NCBI RefSeq assembly: GCF_001708185.1
Contig: NZ_MDDN01000006.1
Coordinates: 124,001-188,000, forward strand
Origin: Lysinibacillus xylanilyticus
GTDB taxonomy: Bacteria; Bacillota; Bacilli; Bacillales_A; Planococcaceae
Length of the DNA stretch: 64,000 nucleotides
Reading direction: 5' to 3'
Shown: one piece after another, positions 8,912 through 17,428 of the stretch
Numbering within the stretch: position 1 is the stretch's first letter
Layout of the letters: each line of letters starts with the position of its first letter
Position numbers and translations under genes: made by a program
Notes under the pieces: model-generated
Databases searched by the model: none
What the model was told of the DNA's origin: nothing
The model's input: only the letters and a program-made list of their open reading frames with translations

Positions 8912-10075
8912 TGAGTGGCTAAAGCGACGGAAAGAAAAGCTAAAGCGACGGAAAGAAAAGCTGAAGCGACGGAAGGAAGAGCTGAAGCGACGGAAGGAAG
9001 AGCTAGAGCGACGGATAGAAAGGTCGAAGAGACGGAAAGAAAGCAGAGCGACGGAAAGAAGAGTCAAAGCGACGGAAGGAAGAGCCAGAGCGACGGAAAG
9101 AAGGGTCGAAGTGACGGAAAGAAAGCAGAGCGACGGAAAGAAGAGCCGAAGAGACGGAAAAAATCGCCAGAGCGACGGAAAGAAGAGCCGAAGTGACGGA
9201 AAGAAAGCAGAGCGACGGATAGAAAAGTAGAAGCGACGGAAAGAAGAGCCAAAGCGACGGAAGGAAGAGCCAGAGCGACGGATAGAAAGGTCGAAGCGAT
9301 CGAAGGAAAGCAGAGAGACGGATAGGAAAGTAGAAGCGACGGAAAGAAGAACCAGAGCGACGGATAGAAAGGTCGAAGAGACGGAAAGAAAGCAGAGCGA
9401 CGGAAAGAAGAGCTAAAGCGACGGATAGAAAGGTCAAAGTGACGGAAGGAAGAGTCGAAGTGACGGATAGAATAGTCAAAGTCGTGGATAGAGCAGCCAA
9501 AGTCGTGGGTAGAACCGTCAAAGTTGTGGATAGAACAACCAAAATCGTGGATAGCCCCGCCAGAGTGACGGATAGAAAGGTCGAAGAGACGGAAAGAAGA
9601 GCCAGAGCGACGGAAAGAAGAGCCGAAGTGAAGGAAAGAAAGGTCAGAGCGACGGAAGGAAGAGTCGAAGAGACGGAAAGAAAGTAGAGTGATGGAAAGA
9701 AGAGCCGAAGTGAAGGAAAGAATCGCCAGAGCGACGGAAAGAAGGGCCGAAGTGACGGAAAGAAAGCAGAGTGACGGAAAGAAAGTAGAGCGACGGAAAG
9801 AAGAGCCGAAGAGACGGAAAGAAAGGTCAGAGCGACGGAAGGAAGAGTCGAAGAGACGGATAGAAAGCAGAGAGACGGATAGAATAGTCAAAGTCGTGGA
9901 TAGAGCAGCCAAAGTCGTGGATAGAGCAGCCAAAGTCGTGGATAGAACCGTCAAAGTCGTGGATAGAACAGCCAAAATCGTGGATAGCCCCGCCAGAGTG
10001 ACGGAAAGAAAAGCCAAAATGACGGAAGCCACCGCCAAAACGACGGAAGCCACCGTCAAAGCAACAAAAAAGTCG
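8912..10075. repeat. large 21-bp tandem repeat array (GCGACGG family)
   Basis: About 1.15 kb of head-to-tail units built on GCTAAAGCGACGGAAAGAAA and variants (AGCGACGGAAGGAAGAGCC, AGTGACGGATAGAAAGGTC). Most units are 21 bp; a recurring variant containing AAAGCAGAGC is 19 bp, which destroys any continuous reading frame. Two sub-blocks (about 9470-9560 and 9885-10000) use a diverged unit with GTCGTGGATAGA. The order of 55 units, counted from length rather than by alignment. The array fills the space between the kbl terminator and the truncated aminotransferase gene. Confidence 0.95.
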
Positions 10076-10095
10076 TCCCAAAAGGATTGATAGCT

Positions 10096-10480
10096 TTATT
10101 TCGAGTGAATGGCTTTCGCTTCTTTTAGCTGTTTGTTGCGCTCATCAGTCACATGTAATGATTTTAAAATCTCTTCATCATCTTGTCCCAATGTATACTT
10201 CTGTCTCAGGATCAATATCCACATTGTATTCACGTTTGTAGAAGTCAGCTGCTGCTTGACGTAATTCTGCGATACCACGAAATGGAGAGTATTTATGATT
10301 TTGAGGATTGTCAGCTGCCTCCTGTAGTGCTTGAATAATATGGGGAGGAGTAGGCTGATCTGGATTGCCTTGACCAAGATTGATAACATCGCGCCCTTCT
10401 GCTAGAGCAGCGTTTACTTTTTGCACAAGTGCTGCAAAAAATTGAGTTGGGAATTGCTGTAGTTTTTTTGAGAATTCCAT
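10096..10480 (-). pseudogene. truncated mtnE-like aminotransferase fragment
   Basis: On the minus strand ATG 10480, preceded by AAAAAGGTGAAC, opens a frame that reads like the N-terminus of a PLP aminotransferase of the MtnE (YkrV) type: PTQFFAALVQKVN, INLGQGNPDQPTP, HKYSPFRGIAELRQAAADFY. After DIDPETEVYIGTR (stop at 10178) the remaining roughly 290 residues, including the PLP lysine, are absent. A +1 frame continues for 32 codons (LGQDDEEILKSLHVTDERNK...) to a stop at 10096, probably the tail of another gene fused by deletion; I do not recognise it. Close linkage to mtnU supports the mtnE origin. Confidence 0.75.
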
Positions 10481-10620
10481 GCATGTTCACCTTTTTCAGA
10501 ATATAATAATTATTAAAGAATACTATTACTTTTTTTACTAGTTGTTTAGAGCTTTTTCAGTTAATTAAAAACTACTGGTGATTAAAAGTGACCTAATAAT
10601 ACGTATATGAGGTGAGAAAA

Positions 10621-11415
10621 TTGAACAAAGTCTCATATTTTATCGTCAATGCTTTTACTACAGAGCTTTACAAGGGAAACCCCGCTGCAGTATGTTTACT
10701 TGATACAGCAATACCTGAGTCGACCATGCAGAAAATTGCTCAGGAGATCCCCGTACCAACAACAGCTTTTGTCCAAAAGAAGGATAATGATTTTTTTCTT
10801 AGATGGTTTACGCCAGCAAAGGAAATACCGATTTGTGGACATGGGACAATTGCTAGTGCTTTTTTACTTTGGAAAAAAGGGATTGTACCCGTCAATTCTT
10901 CTATTACATTCCAAACTTTTAGTGGCCCTTTGCAAGCGATTTGGTTTAATGAGTTAGTTGAAATAACAATTCAAAAGTATCGGTTAGAAGAGATTGAATG
11001 TCCTTTGGAGCTTGAAGAATGGCTTGGTATGAAGCCAACATATGTAGGGAAAACAGAATTGGATTATATAGTGGAGCTAAGTCACGAAGAATATATTGCA
11101 GATTTCAAAGCTAATTTTCATGCGATGAAACAGTTCCCTGTACGTGGTGTTTGTATTACGAGTATTTCTAAGGATGAAGGGATTGATATTGTTTCAAGAT
11201 TTTTTTCTCCAGCACAAGGCATTGATGAAGATCATGTAAATGGTTCCACTCATGGTGCATTAGGACCTTACTGGTGTGAAAAATTATCAAAAGAAAGCAT
11301 CGTTAGCAAACAGCTTTCAAAACGTGGTGGATTATTATACGTTACGCCAAAAATAAAAGATGTGGCAATTGCGGGCTCGGCAGTTCGAGTATTAAGTGGT
11401 GAAATATTAATCTAA
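10621..11415 (+). CDS. PhzF-family isomerase/epimerase-like protein
   Basis: A 264-residue PhzF/YddE-fold protein. Family landmarks: FIVNAFTTELYKGNPAAV at the start, EIPICGHGTIASA, and FFSPAQGIDEDHVNGSTHGAL. The catalytic glutamate of the usual SETAFV segment is missing: the equivalent reads VPTTAFV, with threonine in place of glutamate. The second signature has DEDHVNGSTH instead of the usual DEDPVTGSAH. Start TTG 10621 follows GAGGTGA by 5 bases; GTG 10612 overlaps that site. It stands between the mtnE fragment and mtnU. Substrate unknown; classical PhzF isomerase chemistry is doubtful. Confidence 0.8.
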   Translation: MNKVSYFIVNAFTTELYKGNPAAVCLLDTAIPESTMQKIAQEIPVPTTAFVQKKDNDFFLRWFTPAKEIPICGHGTIASAFLLWKKGIVPVNSSITFQTFSGPLQAIWFNELVEITIQKYRLEEIECPLELEEWLGMKPTYVGKTELDYIVELSHEEYIADFKANFHAMKQFPVRGVCITSISKDEGIDIVSRFFSPAQGIDEDHVNGSTHGALGPYWCEKLSKESIVSKQLSKRGGLLYVTPKIKDVAIAGSAVRVLSGEILI

Positions 11416-11497
11416 ACATAGAGCTAAAACTATGGCAGTAAGTTTGTTTTATTGTAGTATAAAATACAGAAAAGTACAGTCTAGAGGAGGACTAACA

Positions 11498-12292
11498 ATG
11501 AAAATAGGGTGTATCCAATTAAATGTAGGCTTCGGTAAAGTAGAAGAAAATTTTGCTCGCGCTGAGGACAAGATTCGTGAAGCGGCAAAACAAGGTGCAG
11601 AAATTATTGTACTACCAGAAATGTGGAATACAGGTTATGCACTTGAACGTTTACCGGAGCTTGCAGATGTTGATGGAGAGCGTTCGAAAGCATTTTTATC
11701 AGATCTAGCCAAAGAACTGGGTGTACATATTGTTGGTGGCTCTGTTTCGACGAAGAAGGGCGATAAATTTTACAATACGATGTATACGTTTGATAAATAT
11801 GGTGAACTAGTAGGTGAATATAGCAAGGCGCATCTTTTCCGTTTAATGGACGAGCATTTATATTTAGAAGCCGGGGATGAAATGAATCGCTTTGCACTGG
11901 GAGACATCGAGGCTGCGGGTGTGATTTGCTATGATATTCGCTTCCCTGAATGGCTACGCGCTCACGCTTTAGAGGGTGCAAAGGTATTGTTCGTCCCAGC
12001 ACAATGGCCAACACCACGTATTGATCATTGGAAAACATTGCTACAAGCACGTGCTATTGAAAATCAATGCTTCGTGATCGCGGTTAATCGTATTTCGAAA
12101 AAGGTAGAAAACTTCAATGGTCAATCTATGATTATTCAGCCGTGGGGCGAAGTACTTTGGGTTGGCGCGGAGGATGAAGAGGTCGCTGTCATTGATGTGG
12201 ACTTTTCGATTGTTGATGAAGTACGAGGTAGAATTCCTGTTTACGACGACCGCAGACCTGGATTATATAGTGGGGTAGTTGCTGGAAATTAG
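11498..12292 (+). CDS. mtnU: carbon-nitrogen hydrolase, MtnU-like (2-oxoglutaramate amidase)
   Basis: A 264-residue nitrilase-superfamily amidase, predicted to deaminate 2-oxoglutaramate made when a glutamine-dependent MtnE forms methionine. The Glu-Lys-Cys triad is visible: VLPEMWNTGYAL, YSKAHLFRLMDE and GVICYDIRFPEW. The start is ATG 11498, 7 bases after AGGAGG; an upstream in-frame extension to 11432 has no ribosome site. In B. subtilis mtnU neighbours mtnE; here only a fragment of that partner survives nearby. The MtnU call rests on overall resemblance and linkage. Confidence 0.83.
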   Translation: MKIGCIQLNVGFGKVEENFARAEDKIREAAKQGAEIIVLPEMWNTGYALERLPELADVDGERSKAFLSDLAKELGVHIVGGSVSTKKGDKFYNTMYTFDKYGELVGEYSKAHLFRLMDEHLYLEAGDEMNRFALGDIEAAGVICYDIRFPEWLRAHALEGAKVLFVPAQWPTPRIDHWKTLLQARAIENQCFVIAVNRISKKVENFNGQSMIIQPWGEVLWVGAEDEEVAVIDVDFSIVDEVRGRIPVYDDRRPGLYSGVVAGN

Positions 12293-12298
12293 CATGAT

Positions 12299-12335
12299 GG
12301 GCACGCTCAAGGAGCAAAGTGATCTTGAGCGTGCC
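12299..12335 (+). terminator. GC-rich hairpin after mtnU
   Basis: GGGCACGCTCAAG / CTTGAGCGTGCC with a 12-base loop and no T tract. The 21-bp array begins at its foot. Confidence 0.6.
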
Positions 12336-12336
12336 A

Positions 12337-12441
12337 TCGCCGCTAAACCCGAGAACATCGCCGCTAAACCCGAGAACATCGCCGCTAAACCCGAGAACAT
12401 CGCCGCTAAACCCGAGAACATCGCCGCTAAACCCGAGAACT
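12337..12441. repeat. five-copy 21-bp tandem repeat (CGCCGCTAAACCCGAGAAC)
   Basis: Five identical 21-bp units TCGCCGCTAAACCCGAGAAC(A). The last unit runs into the stop codon of the minus-strand pucR gene (TAG read from 12442 to 12440). Confidence 0.97.
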
Positions 12442-14002
12442 AAGATTTTTCCTCGATTAAAGAGTTAGCGAGCAACATAAATTCAAGTGTAATCCGATTA
12501 TGCCCCTTCATGAAATTTTCACCTAAGAGACTCTCAAGTTTGTTTAAACGATGATAGAGCGTTTGGCGTACGATGAACAATTGATTGGCTGTTTGCTGTT
12601 TGGAGCCATTCGTTTGTAAGTATACCTGCAGTGTTTCTAACAGCTTACTGTTATATTTTTTATCGTATTCAATAACAGGTTGCAAATAATCTTGTATGAC
12701 TTCCTGTAAATTTACTTGCATCTGTAATTTATAGATTAAGTGATACAAATGTAAATCATCGTAAAAATAAGAAGTTGTTTGTACTTTACTGCAAATATAC
12801 AATGTTTCGAGCGCAGTTTGATAGCTCTTCGGAATTTCTTTTACGTCTGCAATGACTTTGCCGATAGCTACTTGATAACCCTGAACCATTTGTTTTTTAT
12901 AAAAGTCGGTTTGTTGGAGAGAAGATACTAACGTATTTAATAATTCGCGACTCGCTTTACTATCCTTCGCATGGAGTAAAATAAAAATGACATAGCTTTT
13001 TCTCTCAAATAAAAATGGTATAAATCCATTTTGCTCAAAAAGGTTTCGATAGTAGAGCTTACTATAGACAATATCCTCTTGTACCTTAGAGACGGCATTA
13101 GGAGATGCTAAAATAAAGACAGCTCCGCTAGAAAAATGATAGTTAGAATGATGTGCTACGATAAATTTATAAATTTCCTCTTTCGATAGTTTTTGATCGA
13201 TCCAATCCGCTAAAATAGAGGCATCCTCAATGTCCCTTTTCTCCTCAATATAAAATTCCCGCATTAATAGCTGTGCTAACGCAGTAGCTGTTCGGTCTAA
13301 AATAAGTAATTCAAATTCTGAGAATCGACCATCTTCCCTATAGAGAGATAAATCTGCATAATGCTGATCAAAAATAAAGATTGGTTCATTTTTAAATACT
13401 GATGCTGTTTTTTTTATCGTTAATAGTTGTTGGCGTTTATTGTGCGACTTATTTGGAAAGAAGATAGGCTCTCGACCTTTAATAGAAAAGATGATTTGTG
13501 TCTTTAATTCATTATATATATTTTGTAAAATATCTTCCGCGGTTTGCCCTAATAGAGCATTTTTATTTAACGTTTGAGAATAGGATTCTAAAGTGGAAAT
13601 CATTAAATATTGTTGATTCATTATTTGGCTATGTAAATCCTGTGTAATGCGGACAAAAGGAACCGTATCATGAAAAACGATGATAGGGAAGTTGTGACGG
13701 TTGGCGATAGCTACGATCACTTCCGGGATGGTTTGTATGGAAGTTCCATATTCAATGCACAATGCAGCGCAATTTTTTTTGATTAAGGACTCTACAAAAA
13801 AGATAAAATCCTCTAGGCGATGCTGAAGACTTATCCCTGTTGTTAAGACCAATTCCTCACCAGCTAGAAAATTATCTACTTGGATAATTTCGATGACATG
13901 GGCCCATTTTACAATCCGTAACAATCCATCCTCACCAGCTACGACCTCCGCACTTTGAAAATATGTATTTTCTAATACATCTTTCACTTGAAGCTTAAAC
14001 AT
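12440..14002 (-). CDS. PucR family transcriptional regulator
   Basis: A 520-residue regulator. The N-terminal PucR ligand/sensor domain covers about residues 5-125 (VKDVLENTYFQSAEVVAGE, EELVLTTGISLQ). The C-terminal PucR-type helix-turn-helix lies near residues 460-510 (LLETLQVYLQTNGSKQQTA, then RQTLYHRLNKLESLLG). ATG 14002 follows AAGGAGG by 6-7 bases; the frame extends 8 codons further without support. It is divergent from the mmsA-aminotransferase pair, so it is the likely regulator of that pathway. Its 3' end merges with the 21-bp array. The effector is unknown. Confidence 0.88.
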   Translation of the reverse strand: MFKLQVKDVLENTYFQSAEVVAGEDGLLRIVKWAHVIEIIQVDNFLAGEELVLTTGISLQHRLEDFIFFVESLIKKNCAALCIEYGTSIQTIPEVIVAIANRHNFPIIVFHDTVPFVRITQDLHSQIMNQQYLMISTLESYSQTLNKNALLGQTAEDILQNIYNELKTQIIFSIKGREPIFFPNKSHNKRQQLLTIKKTASVFKNEPIFIFDQHYADLSLYREDGRFSEFELLILDRTATALAQLLMREFYIEEKRDIEDASILADWIDQKLSKEEIYKFIVAHHSNYHFSSGAVFILASPNAVSKVQEDIVYSKLYYRNLFEQNGFIPFLFERKSYVIFILLHAKDSKASRELLNTLVSSLQQTDFYKKQMVQGYQVAIGKVIADVKEIPKSYQTALETLYICSKVQTTSYFYDDLHLYHLIYKLQMQVNLQEVIQDYLQPVIEYDKKYNSKLLETLQVYLQTNGSKQQTANQLFIVRQTLYHRLNKLESLLGENFMKGHNRITLEFMLLANSLIEEKS

Positions 14003-14069
14003 TTTTATCCTCCTTCCTTTTAACACAAATCCTTGCTTAGTTTTCTAATTAATGCGCGATTTCAGCTTG

Positions 14070-14158
14070 AATAGACAAAAATAATATGTTTTGTGAATAT
14101 TAAATCTATTTTACATTATGTTTAAAACAAAAGTATAGAATTTTACAGTTTGTCTATT
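14070..14158. promoter_or_regulatory. 10-bp inverted repeat in the pucR-mmsA divergent promoter region
   Basis: AATAGACAAA at 14070-14079 and its exact complement TTTGTCTATT at 14149-14158, 69 bases apart, within the 336-base divergent intergenic region. They are candidate regulator half-sites; binding is inferred only. Confidence 0.45.
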
Positions 14159-14338
14159 ACTTCGACTCTATGGAACTTGTAAAATTTTTGTAAGCAATAA
14201 TTTTAATAAAAGACGTAACAGAGCCGTGGAATCGATGACCCAAAAGAGAAAGTCGCCTGACCCGATAGATGAAGCAGCTCTATTTTCCAAAAGGAAGAAT
14301 TAGATTTTAAACAACAATAAATGAGGAGTGGGGAAATT

Positions 14339-15868
14339 ATGACAGTTCAACAAAAAATAAAAACGCTATCACATTTTATCAATGGTATTGAAACAGCTGG
14401 TACAAGTGGTCGTTATTCGGAAGTTTATAATCCAACAACAGGAGAGATCATCGCACAAGTTCCGTTAGCAACAAGAGATGAGGTGAAGCAGGCGATCCAA
14501 CTAGCAAAGTCAGCCTTCCCTGCATGGAAAAGGACATCGATTGGCAAACGAGTTGAGGTTTTACATCGTTTCCGTCAGTTATTAATAGAAAGACAGGATG
14601 AGCTAATTGAAGTGATTTGTGAGGAAAGTGGGAAAACAAAGGAAGATGCTAAAGGGGAAATTGTTCGTGGCATTGAATCTGTAGATATGGCAATAAGTGC
14701 CCCGCAAATGCTGAAGGGGGAATATTCCGTTAATGTAGGCGGCAATATTAATGCCTTCTCTGCAAAATCACCACTTGGGGTTGTTGCGACAATTGCGCCG
14801 TTTAATTTCCCTGTCATGGTCCCACTTGCAATTACAAGTATGGCTGTAGCGGTTGGCAATGCCGTCATTTTAAAGCCGTCTGAGCGCGTGCCAATTTCGG
14901 CATTATATTTAAGTAGATTATGGAAAGAGGCAGGGCTGCCAGATGGAATTTGGACAGTCATGAATGGCGATAAAGATGCGGTAAATGAACTGCTAGAAAA
15001 TAAAGAGATACAAGCAATTTCATTTGTTGGATCAACACCGGTTGCAGAGTATATTTACCAAACAGGAACGAAGCATAATAAACGTGTCGCTGCATTTGGT
15101 GGTGGGAAAAACTTTATGATTGTTATGCCGGATGCAAACCTGGAGCAAACAGCTAATGCCTTTTTAGGTGCAGCATTTGGAGCCGCGTCCCAGCGTTGTA
15201 TGGCCATTTCGGGGGCGATCGTTGTTGGGGGAGATATTGAAAAACGCTTTACAGAGATATTAAAGGAGAAGATTTTGAAATTAAAGGTTGGTTCATATAC
15301 AGATGACGAAGTTGATTTTGGTCCAGTTATTACGCAACAATCAAAAGATACCATTGTTCGATATATAGACGAAGCTATTACAGAAGGTGCAAATCTTGTC
15401 ACGGACGGGCGGAAACCGAAAATATGTGAAACATCTAAAGGCTTTTATCTTGGACCAACATTGTTAAACAATGTAACACCAAAAATGACTATTTTTAAAG
15501 AAGAGGTTTTTGGTCCTGCGCGTATTATTGTGGGCGTTGAAACTTTACAAGAAGCTATTGATTTAATTAATGATCACGAACTTGGGAATGGTGTCACGAT
15601 GTTTACGAGTAGTGGTTCGGCGGCCCGTAAATTCCAAGAAGAAATTGAAGTAGGTATGGTAGGCGTGAATGTTCCGATTCCAATTCCAGTTGGCTATCAC
15701 AACTTTGGTGGTTGGAAGCGATCGAAGTTTGGTGAAGGGCATATGTTCGGACCTGACCAAGCTCGGTTCTTTACGAAAGCGAAAACGATTTCTGAAAGAT
15801 GGCCAGACGAAACAGAGGGTACGACAAGTTCATTCGCGTTCCCGAGTAATAACGATGTGAATAAGTGA
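14339..15868 (+). CDS. mmsA: CoA-acylating methylmalonate/malonate-semialdehyde dehydrogenase
   Basis: A 509-residue aldehyde dehydrogenase converting malonate or methylmalonate semialdehyde with CoA and NAD to acetyl- or propionyl-CoA plus CO2. Family hallmarks: PLGVVATIAPFNFPVMVPL, SFVGSTPVAEYIY, and the catalytic cysteine in GAASQRCMAISGAIVVG. This is the MMSDH-specific form, in which the usual active-site glutamate region reads AAFGGGKNFMIVMPDA. ATG 14339 follows GAGGAGTGGGG. A Ser/Thr-rich tail of about 20 residues extends past the usual end. With the next gene it fits beta-alanine degradation. Confidence 0.9.
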   Translation: MTVQQKIKTLSHFINGIETAGTSGRYSEVYNPTTGEIIAQVPLATRDEVKQAIQLAKSAFPAWKRTSIGKRVEVLHRFRQLLIERQDELIEVICEESGKTKEDAKGEIVRGIESVDMAISAPQMLKGEYSVNVGGNINAFSAKSPLGVVATIAPFNFPVMVPLAITSMAVAVGNAVILKPSERVPISALYLSRLWKEAGLPDGIWTVMNGDKDAVNELLENKEIQAISFVGSTPVAEYIYQTGTKHNKRVAAFGGGKNFMIVMPDANLEQTANAFLGAAFGAASQRCMAISGAIVVGGDIEKRFTEILKEKILKLKVGSYTDDEVDFGPVITQQSKDTIVRYIDEAITEGANLVTDGRKPKICETSKGFYLGPTLLNNVTPKMTIFKEEVFGPARIIVGVETLQEAIDLINDHELGNGVTMFTSSGSAARKFQEEIEVGMVGVNVPIPIPVGYHNFGGWKRSKFGEGHMFGPDQARFFTKAKTISERWPDETEGTTSSFAFPSNNDVNK

Positions 15869-15893
15869 ACATAACATAAGGGGGTGTATCGAT

Positions 15894-17255
15894 ATGGTTC
15901 AAGTAAATCTTAAAAGTGATGTTTTAAAGAAAGATGAACAATATGTATGGCATTCAATGAAACCTTACAATCCACAAGCAACATATGTAGTAGAAAAATC
16001 AAATGGCGCGAGAATTGTTGATACAGAGGGAGTTGAATACATCGATGCAATGGCAGGATTATGGTGTGTAAACGTAGGCTACGGACGCAAGGAATTAGCA
16101 GATGTTGCACATGAGCAGATGCTGAAAAATGCATATGCACCATTATCGCAAGGACATTTACCAGCAGTTGAACTGGCTGAAAAGATTAATGAAATGCTTG
16201 GGGGAGATTATGTTATTTTCTTCTCTAATAGTGGGTCAGAGGCTAATGAAACCGCGTTTAAAATTGCGCGCCAATATCATCAACAAAAAGGACAGAGCTC
16301 GCGTTATAAAATTGTTTCCCGCTACCGTGCATATCATGGCAATTCTTTTGGTGCTTTAGCTGCTACAGGGCAAGCGGAACGAAAGTATAAGTATGAGCCA
16401 TTATCTCCTGGCTTTATCCATGTAGCGCCACCTGATCAATATCGAGAATATGAAAGTGACACACTTGCTCCAATGGATTTAGCAAGCGTAAAAGCTGTAG
16501 ACAAGACGATGACATGGGAGCTAAGTGAAACAATAGCCGCTATGATTTTAGAGCCAATTATTACAGGTGGGGGCGTCATCATGCCTCCGGAAAATTATTT
16601 AAAGGGTATTGAGGAAGTGTGTAAAAAACATGGGGCTTTAATGATTGTAGATGAAGTAATATGTGGCTTTGGTCGAACAGGTAAGCCATTTGGATTTATG
16701 AACTACGGTGTTAAACCAGATATTATTACAATGGCAAAAGGAATTACAAGTGCTTATTTACCATTATCAGCAACAGCAGTGAAACGTGAAATTTATGAAG
16801 CATTCACTGGCTCTGATGCATACGGTTATTTCCGACATGTCAATACATTTGGTGGATCACCAGTATCTTGTGCGGTCGCATTAAAAAATATTGAGATTCT
16901 TCAGCGAGAAGCATTATTTGAAAGATCTAGCGAGGTTGGAGCTGCTACTCTGCAAGCGCTTCAGGAAGCGTTGGGAAATCACCCGAACGTTGGGAATGTT
17001 CGGGGAAAAGGTTTATTAATTGGCATAGAATTAGTTGTTGATAAAGCGTCGAAGGAGCCTTTACCAGTAGATAAAGTAAATGCTGTTATTGCTGCATGTA
17101 AGGAGCAGGGTGTTATTTTAGGTAAAAATGGTGCAACTGTTGCAGGCTTCAATAACGTATTAACATTATCTCCACCTCTTAATATTGTACAAGAGGATCT
17201 TGATACAATCATAAAAGCTGTCATTGATAGTATTCATAAAGTGAAGCTTAATTAG
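15894..17255 (+). CDS. class III omega-aminotransferase (probable beta-alanine:pyruvate)
   Basis: A 453-residue fold-type I PLP aminotransferase. Motifs: GLWCVNVGYGRKELA, FFSNSGSEANETAFKIARQY, MILEPIITGGGV, IVDEVICGFGRTGKPFG and the PLP lysine in DIITMAKGITSAYLPLSATA. Such enzymes use beta-alanine, taurine or other omega-amino acids with pyruvate. Pairing with a malonate-semialdehyde dehydrogenase 25 bases upstream makes beta-alanine (via malonate semialdehyde) the best guess. RBS AAGGGGGTG precedes ATG 15894. Divergent PucR is the likely regulator. Substrate is inferred from context. Confidence 0.87.
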   Translation: MVQVNLKSDVLKKDEQYVWHSMKPYNPQATYVVEKSNGARIVDTEGVEYIDAMAGLWCVNVGYGRKELADVAHEQMLKNAYAPLSQGHLPAVELAEKINEMLGGDYVIFFSNSGSEANETAFKIARQYHQQKGQSSRYKIVSRYRAYHGNSFGALAATGQAERKYKYEPLSPGFIHVAPPDQYREYESDTLAPMDLASVKAVDKTMTWELSETIAAMILEPIITGGGVIMPPENYLKGIEEVCKKHGALMIVDEVICGFGRTGKPFGFMNYGVKPDIITMAKGITSAYLPLSATAVKREIYEAFTGSDAYGYFRHVNTFGGSPVSCAVALKNIEILQREALFERSSEVGAATLQALQEALGNHPNVGNVRGKGLLIGIELVVDKASKEPLPVDKVNAVIAACKEQGVILGKNGATVAGFNNVLTLSPPLNIVQEDLDTIIKAVIDSIHKVKLN

Positions 17256-17292
17256 TGGTGTTTTGTAGATAAATTACTGCCTGTAAAAAAAG

Positions 17293-17341
17293 TAAAACTG
17301 TCTCTTAAGTTCAAGTAGAAACTTTTGAGACAGTTTTTTGA
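17293..17341 (+). terminator. intrinsic terminator after the aminotransferase
   Basis: AAAACTGTCTC / GAGACAGTTTT stem with a T tract, about 40 bases after the stop. Confidence 0.85.
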
Positions 17342-17428
17342 TTGTCTTATAGCACAAGAAAGGCGAGGCAGTATGAGTTTGAACAACGCTCCTCCTGTTA
17401 GAAAAGTGTCATTCATACACAACTTCAC

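Noticed and set aside
9064..10059. 331-residue open frame on the minus strand (and shorter ones on both strands) within the GCGACGG array
   Set aside because: The frame is open only because the repeat unit lacks stops in that phase. There is no ribosome site, and 19-bp variant units shift the repeat phase, so no consistent protein repeat results.
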